From NCBI GenBank assembly GCA_046302855.1, contig JBKCHH010000090.1:1-39464 (forward strand): a DNA stretch of 39,464 nt. Reading direction: 5' to 3'. The notes under the pieces are model-generated. The model did no database searches. It was not told the DNA's origin and worked only from the letters and a program-made list of their open reading frames with translations. The position numbers and the translations under genes were made by a program. Origin of the DNA: JBKCHH01 sp046302855. GTDB lineage: Bacteria > Pseudomonadota > Alphaproteobacteria > Rickettsiales > UBA8987. Of the stretch, positions 17,015-25,874 are shown piece after piece. Each line of letters starts with the position of its first letter. Position 1 is the stretch's first letter.

Positions 17015-17060
17015 TAAAGCTAATTTAGAAAAATACAAGAGATAATCTAAACAAACAAAG

Positions 17061-17978
17061 ATGAAAATAACAAGATATTTGAACCAGTTACCAAAGAAAC
17101 TTAACAACCCTGTTCTAACCCTTGGTAATTTTGATGGCGTTCATTTGGGGCATCAACATATAATAAAACAGGTTTTGCAAACTGCCAAAAAAGAAAAAAC
17201 AGGCCACCTAATTATTACTTTTGAGCCACACCCCTTAACGGTTTTAAGACCACAGATTACTTTTTCTAGGCTAACCTATTTTAAAGATAAGGCTCTACTA
17301 TTAAAAAAATTAGGGGTGAAAAACATTATATGCTTTAACTTTAACAAGAAATTTTCTGAAATTACGGCTAAAGACTTCTGCGAAAAAATCTTAAAAAATG
17401 GGCTTAAAGCCAAACACATTATAATTGGCTACGATTTTATCTTTGGTAAAGATAGGGGTGGGGATAGTTTATTTTTAGAAAATTTTTGCCGAAAAAATAA
17501 TATAAAATTCACCCAAGTTCCAGCCATTACCAACCAAGAACATAATATTTACTCATCCTCCCTTATTAGAAAATATTTAAGCGAGGGTAGGGTGGGGGAG
17601 GCAAATAAACTGCTTGGATATAATTTTTTTCTAAAGGGTAGGGTGGTGCTGGGCCGACAGATGGGAGCTAAAATTGGCTTTGCAACCGCCAATGTTAATA
17701 TTAAAGAGCCTCAACAGTTTATTAAAAAAGGGGTTTATAAGGTTTTGGTAAAGTTGGGGCTTAGAACCTACAAGGCTATAGCCAATATCGGCGTTAAGCC
17801 AACCATTAGAGGAGAGAACAAATTTTTACTAGAAGTGCATATTTTTAATTTCAAAAAAAATATCTATGGTAGAAAAATAAAAGTTTTCCTATTAGACTTT
17901 ATTAGAGAGGAGCAAAAATTTAACTCTTTAGAAGAATTAAAAGAGCAAATAAAAAAAGACATCCAACAAATAACATGA
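17061..17978 (+). CDS. ribF: bifunctional riboflavin kinase / FAD synthetase
   Basis: RibF turns riboflavin into FMN and then FAD. The N-terminal adenylyltransferase domain has LTLGNFDGVHLGHQHIIKQ and the later SSSLIRKYLSEG motif. The C-terminal kinase domain (from about residue 185) has GRVVLGRQMGAKIGFATANV, KGVYKVLV and the ANIGVKPTI segment. At 305 residues it is full length. It opens a rightward unit and overlaps lspA by ATGA. RibF-LspA adjacency is widespread in proteobacteria (ileS between them in gammaproteobacteria is absent here). Confidence 0.96.
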   Translation: MKITRYLNQLPKKLNNPVLTLGNFDGVHLGHQHIIKQVLQTAKKEKTGHLIITFEPHPLTVLRPQITFSRLTYFKDKALLLKKLGVKNIICFNFNKKFSEITAKDFCEKILKNGLKAKHIIIGYDFIFGKDRGGDSLFLENFCRKNNIKFTQVPAITNQEHNIYSSSLIRKYLSEGRVGEANKLLGYNFFLKGRVVLGRQMGAKIGFATANVNIKEPQQFIKKGVYKVLVKLGLRTYKAIANIGVKPTIRGENKFLLEVHIFNFKKNIYGRKIKVFLLDFIREEQKFNSLEELKEQIKKDIQQIT

Positions 17979-18463
17979 AAAAACCCTATTATACGATAGC
18001 AATAATCGCCATTATTTTTATTCTGCTAGATAGAATCTCTAAAGAATTTCTAGTTGCCCTTTTATATGCAACGCCCAATAAAGAAATTCCGCTACTGCCT
18101 TTTTTTGATTTAACCATGGTTTGGAACTATGGCATTAGCTTTGGAATGTTTCAAAGCCCTGTTTTTGGGCATTATATTTTTCCTGCCATAGCGTTGATAG
18201 TAAGTGTAATTTTGTTTATTTGGTGCATAAAAAAATATAGGGAGGGGGAAAAAAGGCGATACCTAAATGCCTGTGGACTTATAATTGCAGGGGCAGTTGG
18301 CAATTCTATTGATAGGTTTCAGTGGGGGGCGGTGGCAGATTTCTTTTACTTTAATTATGGCAAGCTATTTTTCCCCGCCTTTAATGTTGCCGATGTTGCA
18401 ATATTTTTTGGAGCCGTTATATTGATAATAGATAGTTTTATTCATGATGGCAAAAAATCATAA
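17975..18463 (+). CDS. lspA: lipoprotein signal peptidase (signal peptidase II)
   Basis: LspA cuts the signal peptide of prolipoproteins just before the lipid-modified cysteine. The 162-residue protein has four membrane helices. The two catalytic aspartates are visible, in GAVGNSIDRFQWGAVADFFY and in AFNVADVAIFFG, and the WNYGISFGMF segment is also typical. It overlaps ribF by 4 bases and the next gene, a predicted lipoprotein, by 20 bases. The enzyme is thus coupled with a likely substrate. Confidence 0.96.
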   Translation: MKKPYYTIAIIAIIFILLDRISKEFLVALLYATPNKEIPLLPFFDLTMVWNYGISFGMFQSPVFGHYIFPAIALIVSVILFIWCIKKYREGEKRRYLNACGLIIAGAVGNSIDRFQWGAVADFFYFNYGKLFFPAFNVADVAIFFGAVILIIDSFIHDGKKS

Positions 18464-19019
18464 AATCCAAATTCTAGTTTTAGGATTAATTCTGTTGCTT
18501 TCTTCCTGCAACTCTAGGCGGTCCTTCGAAGATGCCGGTTTGCTAAAATCCAATCCAGATGAGTTTTTAGTTACCACTCGTCCTAATTTAAAACTGCCAA
18601 AAGATTTTGAACTTCCATCCCCACAAGAAAAAAAGGTGGCAGTAGATAATTCAGATGGTAGAGAATTGCTGGTAAATAAGCCCCAAAAATCATCTCAAAA
18701 ATCAGCTAAAAACGCCCCCCTATCTAAATCTGAAGAGAAATTATTAGCAAAGCCAATCCAAAAGCAAGGTAAGGATAAAAAAATAGAGACCTCCTCTTTA
18801 AAAGAATCTCAAGAGGAAGAAGAAGAAAATACAGGTGGGGCTGAAGAAATGGTGCCACCTAGCAAAGAAGATAGGCACGAAGAAATAGAATCCAAAAAAA
18901 TTGATCATGATGCCCCACCACAAAGGATTAGAAAGCAGAAGGACTCTCAAAAAGCCCCTAAAAACAACAAAATAGTTTTGGTTAAGCCTAAAAACATAAA
19001 TAGTTCTGTGGTGAATTGA
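18444..19019 (+). CDS. DUF3035-type lipoprotein with charged C-terminal tail
   Basis: A signal peptide with the lipobox LSSC (Cys22) marks a lipoprotein. It is followed by GLLKSNPDEFLVTTRPNLKL, then PKDFELPSPQE, the core of the DUF3035 family of alphaproteobacterial lipoproteins found next to lspA. The rest (about residues 65-191) is low-complexity and rich in Lys, Glu, Ser and Pro, probably disordered, with a strongly acidic run near residues 120-140. Two consecutive ATGs (18444, 18447) can serve as start. The cellular role is unknown. It is followed one base after its stop by the acyl-CoA dehydrogenase start. Confidence 0.8.
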   Translation: MMAKNHKIQILVLGLILLLSSCNSRRSFEDAGLLKSNPDEFLVTTRPNLKLPKDFELPSPQEKKVAVDNSDGRELLVNKPQKSSQKSAKNAPLSKSEEKLLAKPIQKQGKDKKIETSSLKESQEEEEENTGGAEEMVPPSKEDRHEEIESKKIDHDAPPQRIRKQKDSQKAPKNNKIVLVKPKNINSSVVN

Positions 19020-19020
19020 G

Positions 19021-20784
19021 ATGCCATCTTACAAAGCCCCAATTCGTGATTTTAAATTTGCCCTAAATGAATTTTTAGAAATTCAAAACTATTCAAACGA
19101 AATTGAAGGTTTAAAAGACCTCTCTATTATAGACCCTATTTTAGAAGAGGGGGCAAGGTTTGCGGAAGAAATTTTGTTTCCGCTAAATGCAATAGGCGAT
19201 AAACAAGGTTTAAGATTCGAAAATAATCAAGTATTTTTGCCAGATGGTTTTGTAGATGCGTATAAAACCTATGTGGCCTCTGGCTGGGCAAGTTTTGCCT
19301 GCACCAAGGAATATGGCGGGCAGGGCCTTCCCCATGTTATTAATACGCCCTTAATTGAAATGATATGCTCGGCAAATCTTTCTTTCGGGCTAATACCTGG
19401 CCTTACACACGGTGCTTATTCGGCGCTAGAAATTTTTGGCACGCTAGAGCAGAAAAAGAAATATCTGCCAAATTTAATTACAGGTAGCTGGACAGGTATT
19501 ATGTGCCTAACTGAACCCCAAGCCGGAACAGATTTAGGGCTTATAAAAACCAAAGCCATTCCAACTAAAGATGGTAGTTTTGAGATTACTGGCACTAAAA
19601 TTTTTATTTCTTGCGGTGAACATGATGCTAGCGAAAATATTATTCACCTAATTCTAGCACGCCTACCAGATGCACCAGAAGGGGTAAAGGGCATTTCCCT
19701 TTTTGTTTCCTCAAAATTCAAAATAAATGAAGATGGTTCTTTAGGCGAAAGAAACAAAGTTATTTGCAGTAGCATAGAACACAAAATGGGCATTCACGCA
19801 TCGCCTACTTGTGTAATGAACTATGATGGTGCCATCGCCTATTTGGTGGGCGAGCCTAACAGGGGCTTAAAGGCAATGTTTACCATGATGAATGAAGCAA
19901 GAATCTTGGTGGGCTTACAAGGGCTTGGTATTGGTGAAGTAGCCTATCAAAATGCTTTAAACTATGCCAATGAACGCCTGCAGGCAAGAAGTGTAAACGG
20001 GGCAAAATTTCCAGAGAAGCCGGCTGACCCAATTACTGTGCATCCAGATGTAAAAAGAATGCTGCTTACCTGTAAGGCTTTCACAGAGGGCGGAAGAATT
20101 CTTGCCTGCTTAATTAATTTAAATGTGGATATTGCCAAACATCATAGCGATGCGAAAGAAAGGCAAAAGGCAGATGATTTAGTTCAGCTTTTAACCCCAA
20201 TAGTTAAGGCTTACTTAACTGAAGGTGGCACAAAAACTGCCAATTTAGCGGTGCAAATTCATGGTGGTTATGGCTACATTAGGGAATATGGCGTTGAGCA
20301 ATATTTGCGTGATTGTAGAATTACCGAAATTTATGAAGGCACAAACGGTATTCAATCGCTTGATTTGGTTGGCAGAAAACTGCCCCATCAAACTGGTAAA
20401 TACCTAAGGGGCTTTTTCCACTTGGTTGACAGTTTCATTGAAGAAAATAAGGCTAATGAGAAATTAGCAGATTTAAATAAACCACTAAACCAAGCCTTTA
20501 AATCACTTCAGCAGGCAACCCTTTGGATTGCCCAAAAGGGGCTTTCAAACAAAGAAGAAGCCATAAGTGGCAGTTATGATTACCTGCAACTGTTCTCGCT
20601 TGTAGTTATGGGCTATATCTGGGCAAAATCTGCCAGTATTTCTTATAATGCAATAGCAAAGGGAACTAGCGAGCAAGAATTCTACCAAGATAAAATAAAA
20701 ACCGCCGGCTTTTTTATGAACAAAATTCTGCCCGAGCATTATTCATTGCTAGCTAAAATTGCAAGTGGCGGAAAGTGGTTGTAA
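19021..20784 (+). CDS. acyl-CoA dehydrogenase (DmdC-like, with C-terminal extension)
   Basis: A flavin enzyme that oxidises an acyl-CoA to its enoyl-CoA. The 587-residue length, the N-terminal APIRDFKFAL block and the C-terminal extra helical domain (after about residue 470) match the group that includes 3-methylmercaptopropionyl-CoA dehydrogenase (DmdC). FAD-binding segments are CLTEPQAGTDLGLIKTKA and GTKIFISCGEH. The likely catalytic Glu is in RITEIYEGTNGIQSLDLVGR. Substrate cannot be told from sequence: medium- or long-chain acyl-CoA or methylthiopropionyl-CoA are possible. It closes the ribF-lspA-lipoprotein unit, with which it has no clear functional link. Confidence 0.88.
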   Translation: MPSYKAPIRDFKFALNEFLEIQNYSNEIEGLKDLSIIDPILEEGARFAEEILFPLNAIGDKQGLRFENNQVFLPDGFVDAYKTYVASGWASFACTKEYGGQGLPHVINTPLIEMICSANLSFGLIPGLTHGAYSALEIFGTLEQKKKYLPNLITGSWTGIMCLTEPQAGTDLGLIKTKAIPTKDGSFEITGTKIFISCGEHDASENIIHLILARLPDAPEGVKGISLFVSSKFKINEDGSLGERNKVICSSIEHKMGIHASPTCVMNYDGAIAYLVGEPNRGLKAMFTMMNEARILVGLQGLGIGEVAYQNALNYANERLQARSVNGAKFPEKPADPITVHPDVKRMLLTCKAFTEGGRILACLINLNVDIAKHHSDAKERQKADDLVQLLTPIVKAYLTEGGTKTANLAVQIHGGYGYIREYGVEQYLRDCRITEIYEGTNGIQSLDLVGRKLPHQTGKYLRGFFHLVDSFIEENKANEKLADLNKPLNQAFKSLQQATLWIAQKGLSNKEEAISGSYDYLQLFSLVVMGYIWAKSASISYNAIAKGTSEQEFYQDKIKTAGFFMNKILPEHYSLLAKIASGGKWL

Positions 20785-20840
20785 GATTTTTTATTTAAAT
20801 ATAGGTAATATAGATTAGTTTGCTTTAGGTAAATAATAGT

Positions 20841-22109
20841 ATGCACGATATAAATTTTATAAGAAACCAGCCGGAAGTTTTTGATAGGCTAATGAAAAGG
20901 CGGGGCTTTAGTAATCTATCTGCCAAAATACTAGAGCTAGATAAGCTCTCAAGAAGTAAAAAAACCCAAACGCAACAGCTAAAGGAAGAGGCAAATAGGC
21001 TAGCTAAACTAATCCCCATCTATAAAAAAGAGGGCAAGGATATAAAAGAGCTATTATCTAAAGCTAGCGAACTAAAGGCAGAAATTCAAGCCCAAGCAAA
21101 TGAAGAAGAGGTTTCAGGTGAGCTAAAAAACTTTCTACTAACCCTGCCCAATATTTTGCAAGATGATGTGTTAGATGGCAAGGATGAAAATTCAAATAAA
21201 GAAATTTACCTAAGCGGAAAGCCAAAAAAGTTTAATTTCTCACCCAAAGAACATACCGATTTAGGCGAAAATTTAGGGATGCTAAATTTTAGCAAAGCCG
21301 CTGAAATTTCAGGTGCTAGGTTTAACATTTTATATTCAGACCTTGCCCTTTTAGAGCGCGCTCTTGGCAATTTTATGATAGATAACGCAAGTGAATTTGG
21401 TTTTAGTGAGGTGTGCCCACCACTTTTAGTTAATTCAAACGCTATGGTTGGCACGGGTCAACTGCCTAAATTTGAAGAAGATTCATTTAAAACAACGGAT
21501 GGTAGATGGCTAATCCCCACTGCAGAAGTGCCAGTTACTAACTTTGTGCGGGATGAAATCTTGCTAGAAAAAACCCTGCCCTTAAGATTCACGGCTGAAA
21601 CCCCATGTTTTAGAAGTGAGGCTGGCTCTGCGGGTAAAGATACCAAAGGAATTGTTCGCCAACATCAGTTCTATAAGGTTGAAGTAGTAAGCATTTGCAC
21701 TAAAGCACAAGCTGAAGAAGAGCATAAACTTATAATTAAAACAGCGTGTAATATTTTAGAAAAATTAGAACTTCCCTACAGGCAAGTTCTGCTTTGTAGT
21801 GGCGATACCGGCTTTGCCAGTAGTAAAACTATAGATATTGAAGTGTGGCTACCGGGGCAGAATAAATACCGTGAAATTTCTTCCTGCTCTTACTTTGCAG
21901 ATTTTCAAGCAAGAAGAATGAATGCAAGGTATAGAAATAGTAATGGGGAAATAAATTTTCTCCACACCCTTAATGGCTCAGCCCTAGCAGTTGGTAGAAC
22001 TTTAGTTGCAATACTAGAAAACTATCAAAATCAAGATGGCTCTATAAACATTCCAAAAGCCCTACAACCCTATATGAAAAACAAAACCATAATTGAAAAA
22101 CATGCCTAA
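20841..22109 (+). CDS. serS: seryl-tRNA synthetase
   Basis: A class II synthetase for tRNA-Ser. The N-terminal coiled-coil arm (about residues 25-100) starts after MHDINFIRNQPEVFDRLMKR. The catalytic core shows motif 2 (FRSEAGSAGKDTKGIVRQHQ) and motif 3 (NGSALAVGRTLVAILENYQ), with the TAEVP block. Length 422 is typical. A 56-base spacer separates it from the acyl-CoA dehydrogenase gene. The 3' end overlaps the start of the LysM/LytM gene by 8 bases. Confidence 0.97.
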   Translation: MHDINFIRNQPEVFDRLMKRRGFSNLSAKILELDKLSRSKKTQTQQLKEEANRLAKLIPIYKKEGKDIKELLSKASELKAEIQAQANEEEVSGELKNFLLTLPNILQDDVLDGKDENSNKEIYLSGKPKKFNFSPKEHTDLGENLGMLNFSKAAEISGARFNILYSDLALLERALGNFMIDNASEFGFSEVCPPLLVNSNAMVGTGQLPKFEEDSFKTTDGRWLIPTAEVPVTNFVRDEILLEKTLPLRFTAETPCFRSEAGSAGKDTKGIVRQHQFYKVEVVSICTKAQAEEEHKLIIKTACNILEKLELPYRQVLLCSGDTGFASSKTIDIEVWLPGQNKYREISSCSYFADFQARRMNARYRNSNGEINFLHTLNGSALAVGRTLVAILENYQNQDGSINIPKALQPYMKNKTIIEKHA

Positions 22110-22959
22110 AAAAACATTTTGGAGAATCATTTTCCTTTTACTAATATTTTGCTCTCTGCCAGCTACTGCCTTAGAGATAACGGTGAAAAAGGGCAATACC
22201 CTGTATGGGCTAAGCCAAGAATATAATATTTCCATTAGAGAAATTATTGAAAGCAATAATTTAAAAAGGCCATATATTTTGCGTCCGGGGCAAACGCTAA
22301 AAATTCCACTGGAGGAATATGTAGTAAAACCGGGGGAATCTGCCCAAAATATTGCTGATAAATATGGGATAAATGTAAAGGAATTATCTAAAGTAAATCA
22401 ACTTACCAACTATGAAGTAAAGGTGGGGCAAGCCGTATATGTTCCCAAAAAATCAACGGAAGAGCCAAGCGTTGGCAAAGTAGCCTTAGTTAAGGTAAAA
22501 AACACCTCTAGAAATATTAACAAGCCCGCCAACCTTTCTTTTAAAGAAAGCTATGAGTATTTTTATGAGCAGAATTCTTTTACAGGCAGGTTTTCTTGGC
22601 CAATAAGGGGCAAAATAATAGAAAGGTTTGGTATTAACAAAGATGATAATAAAAACTTAGGGATTATTATAAGAGCACCCTTGGGGAACGATGTCTATAC
22701 TTCAAGTTCAGGTTTGGTAGAATATGTGGGGCGAAATATTAAGGGTTATGGTAACTTGGTGGTGGTAAGGCATGGGTTTGATTGGCTTTCTGTCTACGCT
22801 AACCTTGATAAGATATATTTCCGTGTAGGGCAATATATTGCCAAGGGAGAAAAAGTTGGCACCGTTGGCATTTTAGATAATGGTAATGATAGTGGGGTAT
22901 TCTTCGCCCTTAGAAACAATAGAGAGGCGGTGGATCCGATGTTGAAACTAACAAGGTAG
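22102..22959 (+). CDS. LysM-LytM protein without zinc ligands (NlpD/EnvC-like amidase activator candidate)
   Basis: A signal peptide (about residues 1-23) is followed by two LysM peptidoglycan-binding motifs (about 25-69 and 72-115) and a C-terminal M23/LytM domain (about 160-285). The fold is recognisable (GRFSWPIRGKIIERFG, VRHGFDWLSVYANL). The four zinc positions are changed: the HxxxD pair falls at N185-LGI-I189, YAHL has become YANL (N234), and HLHFE has become GVFFA. Such ligand-free LytM proteins, as NlpD and EnvC, activate cell-wall amidases rather than cut peptidoglycan. The start is ATG 22102, since the alternative TTG at 22093 adds only three residues. It is coupled to serS by overlap. 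Confidence 0.85.
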   Translation: MPKKTFWRIIFLLLIFCSLPATALEITVKKGNTLYGLSQEYNISIREIIESNNLKRPYILRPGQTLKIPLEEYVVKPGESAQNIADKYGINVKELSKVNQLTNYEVKVGQAVYVPKKSTEEPSVGKVALVKVKNTSRNINKPANLSFKESYEYFYEQNSFTGRFSWPIRGKIIERFGINKDDNKNLGIIIRAPLGNDVYTSSSGLVEYVGRNIKGYGNLVVVRHGFDWLSVYANLDKIYFRVGQYIAKGEKVGTVGILDNGNDSGVFFALRNNREAVDPMLKLTR

Positions 22960-23046
22960 ATTTTTTTGTTTAAAATTTGTTTGCCTTTTTTGCTTAGCGG
23001 TTTATAGCTTATGCGATAAGAGATTTAAAAAATCATCCAAAAAAAT

Positions 23047-23826
23047 ATGGTTGAAATTAACCTACCTAAAAACTCGGTTCCTATAAAGGGGAAGGTTTTC
23101 CCTAAGCCCTCACAGGCAAAAAACATCAAAAAATTCAAAGTTTATAGATGGAGCCCAGATGATAACCAAAACCCCAGCTTTGATGAGTTTTTTATCGATA
23201 TGGATAAGTGTGGACCCATGGTTTTAGATGCGCTAATTAAAATAAAAGATGAAATTGATTCTAGCCTTACCTTTAGAAGATCTTGTCGTGAAGGTATTTG
23301 CGGCTCCTGTGCTATGAATATTAATGGTAGAAATACCCTTGCCTGTTTGTGTCATAACGATGAGGCAGAAGAAGTTGTTATCTCGCCACTGCCCCACCAA
23401 AAGGTAATAAAAGATTTGGTGCCAGATTTAACTGGCTTTTACGCTCAATATGAATCTATCCAGCCATGGCTAAAGGCAAAATCCGCCACTTCTAGCGACA
23501 AAGAAAGGTTGCAATCGCCTCTAGAGAGAGAAAAAATAGATGGGCTAGATGAATGTATTTTATGTGCCTGCTGTTCAACCTCTTGCCCAAGCTACTGGTG
23601 GAATGAAGATAAATATTTAGGTCCTGCCGTTTTACTGCAAGCCTATCGCTGGATTGCAGATTCAAGGGATGAAGCAACGGGCGAAAGGTTAGATGAGCTA
23701 GAAGACCCCTTTAAACTATACCGTTGCCACACTATTATGAACTGTGCTAAAACCTGCCCTAAGGGTTTAAACCCCGCCAAGGCAATAGCCTCAATTAAGC
23801 AAATGATTGCGGAAAGGAAACTATAA
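23047..23826 (+). CDS. sdhB: succinate dehydrogenase iron-sulfur subunit
   Basis: SdhB links the flavoprotein SdhA with the membrane anchor SdhCD of complex II. Cysteine patterns for all three clusters are visible: SCREGICGSCAMNINGRNTL plus a later Cys for [2Fe-2S], CILCACCSTSCPSYWW for [4Fe-4S], and CHTIMNCAKTCPKGLNP for the [3Fe-4S] site. Length 259 is standard. sdhC, sdhD and sdhA are not adjacent. Upstream are 87 bases after the LytM gene with no clear terminator. The stop abuts the convergent yggS stop with no spacer. Confidence 0.97.
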   Translation: MVEINLPKNSVPIKGKVFPKPSQAKNIKKFKVYRWSPDDNQNPSFDEFFIDMDKCGPMVLDALIKIKDEIDSSLTFRRSCREGICGSCAMNINGRNTLACLCHNDEAEEVVISPLPHQKVIKDLVPDLTGFYAQYESIQPWLKAKSATSSDKERLQSPLEREKIDGLDECILCACCSTSCPSYWWNEDKYLGPAVLLQAYRWIADSRDEATGERLDELEDPFKLYRCHTIMNCAKTCPKGLNPAKAIASIKQMIAERKL

Positions 23827-24459
23827 CTATATCCTCTGCCCCATTATAGCTGTGCCAACTCGTAAGAAAGTAGAACCAGTCAAACAGGCCTGTTTATAAT
23901 CATTGCTCATGCCCATGCTTAAATTTTTCAAACTATAGTCTTTAGCCCTTTGTTTTAGCCAAGAAAAATGGGGTAGGGGGTCTTCGTGAACCGGTGGAAT
24001 GCACATTAGCCCTGTTATAGGCAGGGGTAGTTTTTGGCAGTGGTTAAATAGCGCGTCCAACCCATCTTTACTAACCCCGCCCTTATTTGGCTCATTACCG
24101 GTATTTACTTGAATAAAAAGCTCTATTTTTTTGTTAGTTTTGTCTAGCTGTTTTTTTATTTCATCGCATAAGTTTTTTCTATCTATGGTATGGATGTAAT
24201 CAAATAGCCTAGTAGCATCCTTCACCTTATTGGTTTGTAGCGAACCTATAAGATGCAGTTTTATATTAGGAAAATCTATTTTTGCGTCTCTATACTTGCC
24301 ATAAGCCTCCTGCACCTTGTTTTCGCCAAAGTGAAGGTGGTTTGCTTCAAGTAGGGGTAGAATTTCTTGGAAATCATGATTTTTGGTTACAACTATAATT
24401 TGGGCTAAACTGCCTACTTCACTTTTTATTTCTTCTAAATTTTTTACCCTATCGATCAT
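23827..24459 (-). CDS. yggS: PLP-binding homeostasis protein (YggS/PROSC family)
   Basis: A 210-residue single-domain PLP-binding barrel that buffers vitamin B6 and keeps amino-acid pools balanced. The PLP lysine is K26 in IIVVTKNHDF. Other family blocks are LHFGENKVQEAYGKY, KLHLIGSLQTNKVKDA, FIQVNTGNEPNKGGV and LSMGMSNDYKQACLTGSTFL with GTAIMGQRI at the end. It lies 2 bases downstream of der and ends the his-der chain. B6 synthesis is represented elsewhere in the window by pdxJ. Confidence 0.94.
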   Translation of the reverse strand: MIDRVKNLEEIKSEVGSLAQIIVVTKNHDFQEILPLLEANHLHFGENKVQEAYGKYRDAKIDFPNIKLHLIGSLQTNKVKDATRLFDYIHTIDRKNLCDEIKKQLDKTNKKIELFIQVNTGNEPNKGGVSKDGLDALFNHCQKLPLPITGLMCIPPVHEDPLPHFSWLKQRAKDYSLKNLSMGMSNDYKQACLTGSTFLRVGTAIMGQRI

Positions 24460-24461
24460 AA

Positions 24462-25874
24462 TTACATCTCCACTTTCATCTCCTCACTATCTTCTAGAAA
24501 TGGGTTTTTGGGTTTAAAAATGTGAACGCGGATTGGTGTGCCAGATAGGTTAAAATGCTCGGTTAAGTGGTTTACCAAATACTTAATATAGCTTCCACTT
24601 AAACCCTTTAAACTACTGGTAGTATTAATAGTGATGGCAGGTGGGCGATGCCCTGTTTGCTTTACAAATTTAAATTTTATTCTTCTACCATTAACAGAAG
24701 GGGGCGGGTTTTTTAGCGTTGCCATTCTTAGCCACTCATTTAGTTTAGAGGTAGAGCCTTGAAAATTCCAATTTTCATATACGGTTAAAATGGCACTAAA
24801 AAGTTGCCTTAAATTGTTTTTTCTAATGGCAGAAAGTTGCACCATAGGAATGATTTTTATTTGGGTGAAGGAGGTCTGTAGCCTATATTCAATTTCTTCT
24901 AGCTTTTGTTTTTTATCTTCTATTAAATCCCACTTATTACACACTATTATTAAGGCGCGGCCTTCTGATACAATGTGGTCTGCTAGGGTTAAATCTTGCT
25001 TTTCAATACCCAGAACGGAATCTATAACCAGTATGGCAATATTGGCGTATTTTATGGCACGGAAGGCATCACTAACCGCTAGCTCTTCGGCATCATCCTT
25101 TTCTTTTGAGCTTTTTCTAATGCCAGCTGTATCAAATAGAGAAATTTTTTGCTCCTCATAAAAAAAATCGTGCGAAATAGCATCCCGAGTAGTGCCAGAA
25201 ATGCTAGAAACTATCGCCCTTTCTTCCCCTATTATAGCGTTAAATAGGGTAGATTTACCCGCATTTGGCCTACCTACTATGGCAATTCTTATTTTGTTTT
25301 CTTTCTGCTCTTCTTCCTCTTCCGCCCCCTCACCCTCTTCTAATTCTTTTTCTGCCTCAATTTCATTGCTTAAATAATCATAAACTTCACTTAAACCCAT
25401 ATTATGTTCGGCAGAAATTAAGATTGGTTCACCAAAGCCTAGTTTTATGGCTTCATTTAAATTATCTTCATCAAACTTAGCATCGCATTTATTGGCAAGG
25501 AGCAGAATTTTTTTGCCAGATTTTCTAAGAACCCTAGCAAAATCAATATCTTCTGGCACAACACCTTGCCTTATATCTATTAAGAAGAAAACTAAATCTG
25601 CCTCCGCAATACCAGCCTTGGTTTGTTTTTGGGCTTCGGAGAGGATTTCTTTTAAACTAGAGTTTTTAAACTTATGAGAATCTTCAAAGCCAGCCGTATC
25701 TATAATTTTAAACTTTAGATTGCCAAGTTCAGCTTCTGTTTCTTTTCTATCTCTAGTGAGGCCAGCGATATTGTTCCACAAGGCCTTTTCCTTTACTGAT
25801 AACCTGTTAAACAGCCTAGACTTGCCTACATTTGGCCTGCCCACTATGGCAATTTTGTAATTATTTTCTATCAT
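24462..25874 (-). CDS. der: ribosome assembly GTPase Der (EngA)
   Basis: Der is an essential double GTPase for 50S ribosome maturation. Two G domains are clear: GRPNVGKSRLFNRL (about 12-25) with DTAGFED and NKCD, and GRPNAGKSTLFNAI (about 201-214) with DTAGIRKS and NKWD. A very acidic linker joins them and a C-terminal KH-like domain closes the protein. In the first P-loop GKS is followed by Arg rather than the common Thr. The gene overlaps hisA by ATGA and is followed after 2 bases by yggS. Confidence 0.96.
   Translation of the reverse strand: MIENNYKIAIVGRPNVGKSRLFNRLSVKEKALWNNIAGLTRDRKETEAELGNLKFKIIDTAGFEDSHKFKNSSLKEILSEAQKQTKAGIAEADLVFFLIDIRQGVVPEDIDFARVLRKSGKKILLLANKCDAKFDEDNLNEAIKLGFGEPILISAEHNMGLSEVYDYLSNEIEAEKELEEGEGAEEEEEQKENKIRIAIVGRPNAGKSTLFNAIIGEERAIVSSISGTTRDAISHDFFYEEQKISLFDTAGIRKSSKEKDDAEELAVSDAFRAIKYANIAILVIDSVLGIEKQDLTLADHIVSEGRALIIVCNKWDLIEDKKQKLEEIEYRLQTSFTQIKIIPMVQLSAIRKNNLRQLFSAILTVYENWNFQGSTSKLNEWLRMATLKNPPPSVNGRRIKFKFVKQTGHRPPAITINTTSSLKGLSGSYIKYLVNHLTEHFNLSGTPIRVHIFKPKNPFLEDSEEMKVEM

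Noticed and set aside
22960..23046. Terminator or RNA gene between the LytM gene and sdhB
   Set aside because: Only a 5-pair stem (CTTAT/ATAAG) without a following T-run is present; nothing firm can be called.
25310..25360. Low-complexity repeat in der
   Set aside because: It encodes the acidic linker between the two G domains, normal for Der, and is not an independent repeat element.
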